This document shows positions 60,858 through 64,000 of a stretch of DNA of 64,000 nucleotides, piece by piece. The stretch's first letter is position 1; each line of letters begins with the position of its first letter. The notes beneath the pieces are model-generated. The model was not told the origin of the DNA. It searched no databases and saw only the letters and a list, made by a program, of their open reading frames with translations. The position numbers were made by a program, and so were the translations under genes. The DNA comes from Arthrobacter sp. B6 (GTDB taxonomy: Bacteria; Actinomycetota; Actinomycetes; Actinomycetales; Micrococcaceae), in contig NZ_KV467169.1 of NCBI RefSeq assembly GCF_001663775.1, forward strand, positions 759,206 to 823,205. The letters run 5' to 3'.

Positions 60858-60930
60858 TGGAGCTAAGGAGATTCGAACTCCTGACCTCTTCGATGCGAAC
60901 GAAGCGCTCTACCAACTGAGCTATAGCCCC
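60858..60930 (-). tRNA. tRNA-Ala (anticodon CGC)
   Basis: 73 bases. The acceptor stem GGGGCTA/TAGCTCC contains the G3-U70 pair that identifies alanine tRNAs. D arm GCTC-AGTTGGTA-GAGC, anticodon stem CTTCG/CGAAG with loop TTCGCAT (anticodon CGC, reading GCG), T arm AGGAG-TTCGAAT-CTCCT. Discriminator A73; CCA is not encoded. Confidence 0.95.
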
Positions 60931-61053
60931 GGAACAGCCCGCTCTCCGGTGGGAGCCGCGGGGCCGGTGACCCTAGGCTACAAATTTTCCGGTCACTTTA
61001 CCAACCGGGCACGGAAACCCTTGCGGCGTGTGACCCCGGCAGACCCGCCGGGA

Positions 61054-61998
61054 TCAGGCGCGCCGGCGCTGCAGGACGTCGTCGAGGTTGCTGAGTGCAC
61101 TCTGCGCTTTGGTCAACGGCTTCGCCGCCGGAGCGGCAGCCGGTGCGGCCGGAGTGCCCTGCTTCAGTGATGGCTTCCCCACGGCCTTGGGCGCTTCGGG
61201 GAGGTCCAGGGGTTCAGGTGCGGGACGTTCGGCTTTCGCAGCCTCGACGTAGACCGGCTTGGGCACGTCAACGGGTTCCCAGGTTTCCCCAGAGGTTCCG
61301 GCGTCCTGCGCGGTCCTGACGGAGGTGTCGCCGGCCTCGAGGGCAACGGCGAGGGCTGCTTCCCGGAGTTCCGCGGCCGTGAGCGGCTTGGCCTTCGGCT
61401 GGTTGGCCTCGGCGTCGAACAGCGGACTTTCCTGCTGGGATGCAGGCAGCGGGGCCTCGAAGGGAGCCCGCTCCGGCTGACCCTCCCGGCGGGCTGGGGC
61501 ACTCATCGCAGCCCTGAACGCGGCATCGACCTTTTTCTTGCGGTCACGGACAGCAAGGCCGCGGAGCATTGCCAACGATGCAATGGTTACCAGGAAGGCA
61601 GACACCGGCAGCAGCGGGGTGCCCAGTCCGAACGGAAGAAGGACGGCGGCAAGGAAGGCTGTCAGGAGCGCGATCAATGCCACGAGGGCGATTGCCGTGC
61701 GACCGTACCGGATCCGGAATCCGCCGGACGCCGCCCTGGTGCCGGGCTCCGTTGGTGCGGTGTCCTGGGCGGCTCCGGGGCTCTTCCTGATGTCCATGGC
61801 TTTCTCCTGCTGGGCGGTGATGTTCATGACCGTCCCGGCTCTCGGGTCCGATGATTCAGTAGCTGGTGCATCCGCCGCGATCTCGCCTGCGGCCTGAAAC
61901 TGGTGCCGGCGGTTTCGGAGGACATACGGGGCAACCCAGACGATCCAGAGCACAACGGCAACCACAAGGATCACTGAGCTGCTAAGGGGGAAGTCCAC
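61054..61998 (-). CDS. SepX/GlpR-like membrane protein
   Basis: 314 residues from the GTG at 61998, two codons after a TTG that also could start; a TACGGT box lies 7 bases upstream of it. Helix 1 (SSSVILVVAVVLWIVWVAPYVLRNRR) is followed by ~60 cytoplasmic residues, two helices (TAIALVALIALLTAFLAAVLLPF and LLPVSAFLVTIASLAMLRG), a basic stretch and a long Ala/Pro-rich disordered tail. The WxxxV-P-x-x-LRNR-like first helix and the place near galU-rimJ match Rv0996 and the SepX/GlpR family of division and polarity proteins. Assignment is by pattern and synteny only. Confidence 0.6.
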   Translation of the reverse strand: MDFPLSSSVILVVAVVLWIVWVAPYVLRNRRHQFQAAGEIAADAPATESSDPRAGTVMNITAQQEKAMDIRKSPGAAQDTAPTEPGTRAASGGFRIRYGRTAIALVALIALLTAFLAAVLLPFGLGTPLLPVSAFLVTIASLAMLRGLAVRDRKKKVDAAFRAAMSAPARREGQPERAPFEAPLPASQQESPLFDAEANQPKAKPLTAAELREAALAVALEAGDTSVRTAQDAGTSGETWEPVDVPKPVYVEAAKAERPAPEPLDLPEAPKAVGKPSLKQGTPAAPAAAPAAKPLTKAQSALSNLDDVLQRRRA

Positions 61999-62005
61999 AA
62001 TCAAA

Positions 62006-62011
62006 ACCGTA
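62006..62011 (-). promoter_or_regulatory. -10 box (TACGGT) for SepX/GlpR-like gene
   Basis: TACGGT, seven bases, GTG at 61998 on the minus strand. Weaker than the TAG-type boxes. Confidence 0.35.
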
Positions 62012-62096
62012 TGAGCATTACGTCACGCCCAGCGGCATTAGCCACGGTGTGTCGCCGGCAAGGTGGCAAATCAATGGATTTATGACAGCGCCTGAC

Positions 62097-62717
62097 CTAG
62101 GAGGGGCGGGATGCCAGCCACCGTGGAAGCAGTCCATCCGGGACTTCTTCCGAGGTCAGGGCGAAGGACCGGTGGTCAGCCCACTCGCCGTTGATGTGCA
62201 GGAAGCGGGGTCTATAGCCTTCATCGCGGAAGCCGAGCTTTTCAACGACGCGCAGGCTTGGGCCGTTCTCCGGACGGATGTTGATCTCCATGCGGTGCAG
62301 ACCGAGAACCTGGAAACAGTGGTCCGTGGCCATGGCCACAGCCGTCGGCGCAATGCCGTGTCCGGCCCTCGCCTGATCCACCCAGTACCCCAGCGTTGCC
62401 ATCAGGGCCGAACCCCACACAATGGATGACACCGTCAGCTGGCCAACGATTGCCGGCGTGGCCTTGCCGGGACGCCGTTCGGTGATGAGGAACGGCAGCG
62501 CGGTGGACTGCGCGGCCTGGATCTTGAGGGACCGCACCATCTGCCGGTAGTCAGGCAGGCGGCCTCCTGGCGCCGGGTTGGATGCTTCCCATGGCGCGAG
62601 CCATTCGTTGTTCCGGCCGCGGACCTCGGTCCATTCCTTCTTGTCCCGGTACCGGATGGGACGCAGCACCAGGTCGCCGCACTCCAGCGTGACGGGCCAG
62701 ATGGGGCCTGCGTGCAT
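62097..62717 (-). CDS. GNAT N-acetyltransferase (RimJ-like)
   Basis: 206 residues. The sequence (LVLRPIRYRDKKEWTEVR at the start, GYWVDQARAGHGIAPTAVAMA in motif A with the pyrophosphate-binding loop, and LHRMEINIRPENGPSLRVVEKLGF in motif B) is that of the RimJ/RimL subfamily. These acetylate protein N-termini or other amines. It starts 6 bases after the galU stop on the same strand. Confidence 0.88.
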   Translation of the reverse strand: MHAGPIWPVTLECGDLVLRPIRYRDKKEWTEVRGRNNEWLAPWEASNPAPGGRLPDYRQMVRSLKIQAAQSTALPFLITERRPGKATPAIVGQLTVSSIVWGSALMATLGYWVDQARAGHGIAPTAVAMATDHCFQVLGLHRMEINIRPENGPSLRVVEKLGFRDEGYRPRFLHINGEWADHRSFALTSEEVPDGLLPRWLASRPS

Positions 62718-62723
62718 CGTGCG

Positions 62724-63629
62724 TTACTTGGAAAGGCCGGCGGTGAAGCCGGGAAGCCACTCGCGCAGACCGGGTCCCAGGTCATCGCTGTCGATGGCCA
62801 GCTGTACGCAGGCCTTGAGGTAGCTGAGCTTGTCACCCGTGTCGTAACGGCGCCCCCGGAAGACCACGCCGTAGACGCCGTGGCCCTCACCGTCACCAGC
62901 GGCCAGCTCCTGCAGGGCATCGGTGAGCTGAATCTCGCCGCCACGCCCCGGCCCCGTGCGTTCCAGCACCTCAAAAACCGCCGGGTGAAGGACATAGCGG
63001 CCGATCACGGCGAGATTGGACGGTGCCTCATCCACACTTGGCTTTTCCACTAACTCGTTGATCCGGACGTAGCTTTCGCCGTCGATGTCCTGGATGTCCG
63101 CGCAGCCGTAGGCACTGATCTGGGACGGCTCCACCTCGATCAGGGCAACGACCGATCCGCCGGTTCTTGCCTGGACCTCGATCATGGTGCTCAGCAGTTC
63201 GTCGCGGGCGTCGATCAGGTCATCGCCCAGCAGGACGGCGAACGGTTCGGTACCAACGTGCTGCTTTGCACGAAGCACGGCGTGGCCCAGGCCACTGGGG
63301 TCGCCTTGGCGGACGTAGTGGATGTCTCCGAGGTTGCTCGCGGCCTGGACGGAGGAAAGCTTTGCGGTCTCGCCCTTGTCCGCCAAGGTGGCCTCAAGCG
63401 CCGGCACCCTGTCGAAGTGGTCTTCAAGGGCCCGCTTGTTGCGGCCGGTGATCATCAGGATGTCGTTGAGTCCTACTTTGACGGCTTCTTCGACGACATA
63501 TTGGATGGCAGGTTTGTCGACTACCGGAAGCATTTCCTTCGGCATGGCCTTGGTGGCAGGCAGAAACCTGGTGCCGAGTCCCGCAGCGGGAATCACGGCC
63601 TTGCGTACTGTCTGGTTGGTGGTAGTCAC
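62724..63629 (-). CDS. galU: UTP-glucose-1-phosphate uridylyltransferase
   Basis: 301 residues, GTG start with a TAGATT box six bases upstream. Nucleotidyltransferase fold: AVIPAAGLGTRFLPATKAMPKEMLPVVDKPAIQYVVEEAV, GDPSGLGHAVLRAK, PFAVLLGDDLID and C-terminal GVVFRGRRYDTGDKLSYLKA. Makes UDP-glucose, which GalE at 22 kb can epimerise. Divergent from the cyclo-ligase gene. Confidence 0.94.
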   Translation of the reverse strand: MTTTNQTVRKAVIPAAGLGTRFLPATKAMPKEMLPVVDKPAIQYVVEEAVKVGLNDILMITGRNKRALEDHFDRVPALEATLADKGETAKLSSVQAASNLGDIHYVRQGDPSGLGHAVLRAKQHVGTEPFAVLLGDDLIDARDELLSTMIEVQARTGGSVVALIEVEPSQISAYGCADIQDIDGESYVRINELVEKPSVDEAPSNLAVIGRYVLHPAVFEVLERTGPGRGGEIQLTDALQELAAGDGEGHGVYGVVFRGRRYDTGDKLSYLKACVQLAIDSDDLGPGLREWLPGFTAGLSK

Positions 63630-63635
63630 TGGACT

Positions 63636-63641
63636 AATCTA
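63636..63641 (-). promoter_or_regulatory. -10 box (TAGATT) for leaderless galU
   Basis: TAGATT, six bases, GTG at 63629 (minus strand). Same hexamer as at gluA. Confidence 0.6.
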
Positions 63642-63668
63642 GCGGAGGGAGCAAACAGACAATAATTA

Positions 63669-63692
63669 CCGGGCCGGCGAAATCCGGCCCGG
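63669..63692. repeat. 9-bp inverted repeat in the galU/cyclo-ligase intergenic region
   Basis: CCGGGCCGG (63669-63677) and CCGGCCCGG (63684-63692) are perfect arms with a 6-base loop. It lies 21 bases before the cyclo-ligase ATG and so could be in its 5' UTR. Confidence 0.5.
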
Positions 63693-63713
63693 ACAACCTG
63701 AGGAGCAGCCACT

Positions 63714-64000
63714 ATGCGTGTTGGAAGCAGCTCGGCCAAGGAACACATCCGGGCGCTGCACCGGTCTGCCCGCGCCGCCATGGATGCCGCCCTCCGCGAA
63801 GCGGCCGGTGCCGGCATTGCGCACCACGGACTCGACTGGGCCAGACAGATGTCAAACGGAACGCCGTCCACCTTTTGCGTCTACCTGGGCGTCGGCGTCG
63901 AGCCACCCACCAGCCCGCTCATCAGCGCCCTCCACAGCCAGGGGCATAAGGTCCTGCTGCCGGTCTGTGAACCCGGGCGCCAGCTCAGCTGGGTCTACTG
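63714..64000 (+). CDS. 5-formyltetrahydrofolate cyclo-ligase, N-terminal part (partial)
   Basis: The frame runs from the ATG at 63714, with GAGGAG 8 bases upstream, to the window end without a stop: 95 residues. The N-terminal segment KEHIRALHRSARAAMD and the later FCVYLGVGVEPPTSPLISALHSQGHKVLLPVC match the YgfA/MTHFS pattern (R-x-A-R near the start and the V-L-L-P-V strand). The enzyme converts 5-formyl-THF to methenyl-THF with ATP. Position next to galU as in M. tuberculosis (Rv0992c/Rv0993). Confidence 0.85.
   Translation, partial: MRVGSSSAKEHIRALHRSARAAMDAALREAAGAGIAHHGLDWARQMSNGTPSTFCVYLGVGVEPPTSPLISALHSQGHKVLLPVCEPGRQLSWVY

Noticed and set aside
60858..60930. tRNA as an integration site with a neighbouring mobile element
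   Set aside because: No integrase, direct repeat of the tRNA 3' end or foreign-looking genes are seen on either side.

Overview
The window is a gene-dense, high-GC stretch of an actinobacterial chromosome, most likely Arthrobacter/Pseudarthrobacter or a close member of the Micrococcaceae. This rests on gene content (GluABCD-type glutamate uptake, actinobacterial DapD and DapC-FdxA, TatB beside a SigE/anti-sigma pair, DUF3117, SepX/GlpR-like membrane protein), on frequent GTG and TTG starts, and on many leaderless promoters with a TAnnnT box six bases before the start codon. I see no transposase, integrase, phage, CRISPR or rRNA gene. There is one tRNA (Ala, anticodon CGC).

Layout. 0-4 kb: the end of a DEAD-box helicase, an orphan adenine-type DNA methyltransferase, a PHP phosphoesterase and an aminopeptidase P. 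4-20 kb: an envelope-stress and cell-surface block with a YflT-like stress protein, a soluble MgtE-like protein, DUF1003, Mrp, TatB, anti-sigma, SigE, an O-methyltransferase, DUF3117, a PIG-V-like mannosyltransferase, a DivIVA-domain protein and a LOG-family protein. It continues with gluABCD, then divergent dapE and dapD, then a lysozyme-like protein. From memory, this order follows M. tuberculosis Rv1201c-Rv1232c, with htrA missing. 20-29 kb: an unknown protein, a TetR regulator, galE, gltA, dapC-fdxA, a small unknown protein and typA. Together dapD, dapC and dapE supply three steps of the succinylase route to meso-DAP and lysine.

29-38 kb: an SGNH-hydrolase lipoprotein, a complete peptide ABC transporter (binding protein, two permeases, fused double ATPase) and a second, orphan peptide-binding lipoprotein. 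38-45 kb: housekeeping genes ychF, rmuC, ispH, a membrane protein, xseAB and PPK2. 45-50 kb: alaA and a four-gene osmoprotectant ABC transporter. 50-60 kb: pirin, nagK-like kinase, a LysR/MFS divergent pair, an AsnC-MFS-AsnC cluster, DUF1761, CorA, an orphan ZapE/AFG1 C-terminal-like protein and an ABC-F ATPase. 60-64 kb: tRNA-Ala, a SepX/GlpR-like membrane protein, a RimJ-like acetyltransferase, galU and the start of a 5-formyl-THF cyclo-ligase.

No obviously new multi-gene system stands out. The observations most worth following are the set of leaderless starts, the apparent 5' frameshift in the YnfM-like transporter, the orphan ZapE-like C-terminal domain, the SepX/GlpR candidate without an adjacent moeA/glp, the sigE locus without htrA, and the very long palindromes at convergent gene ends.
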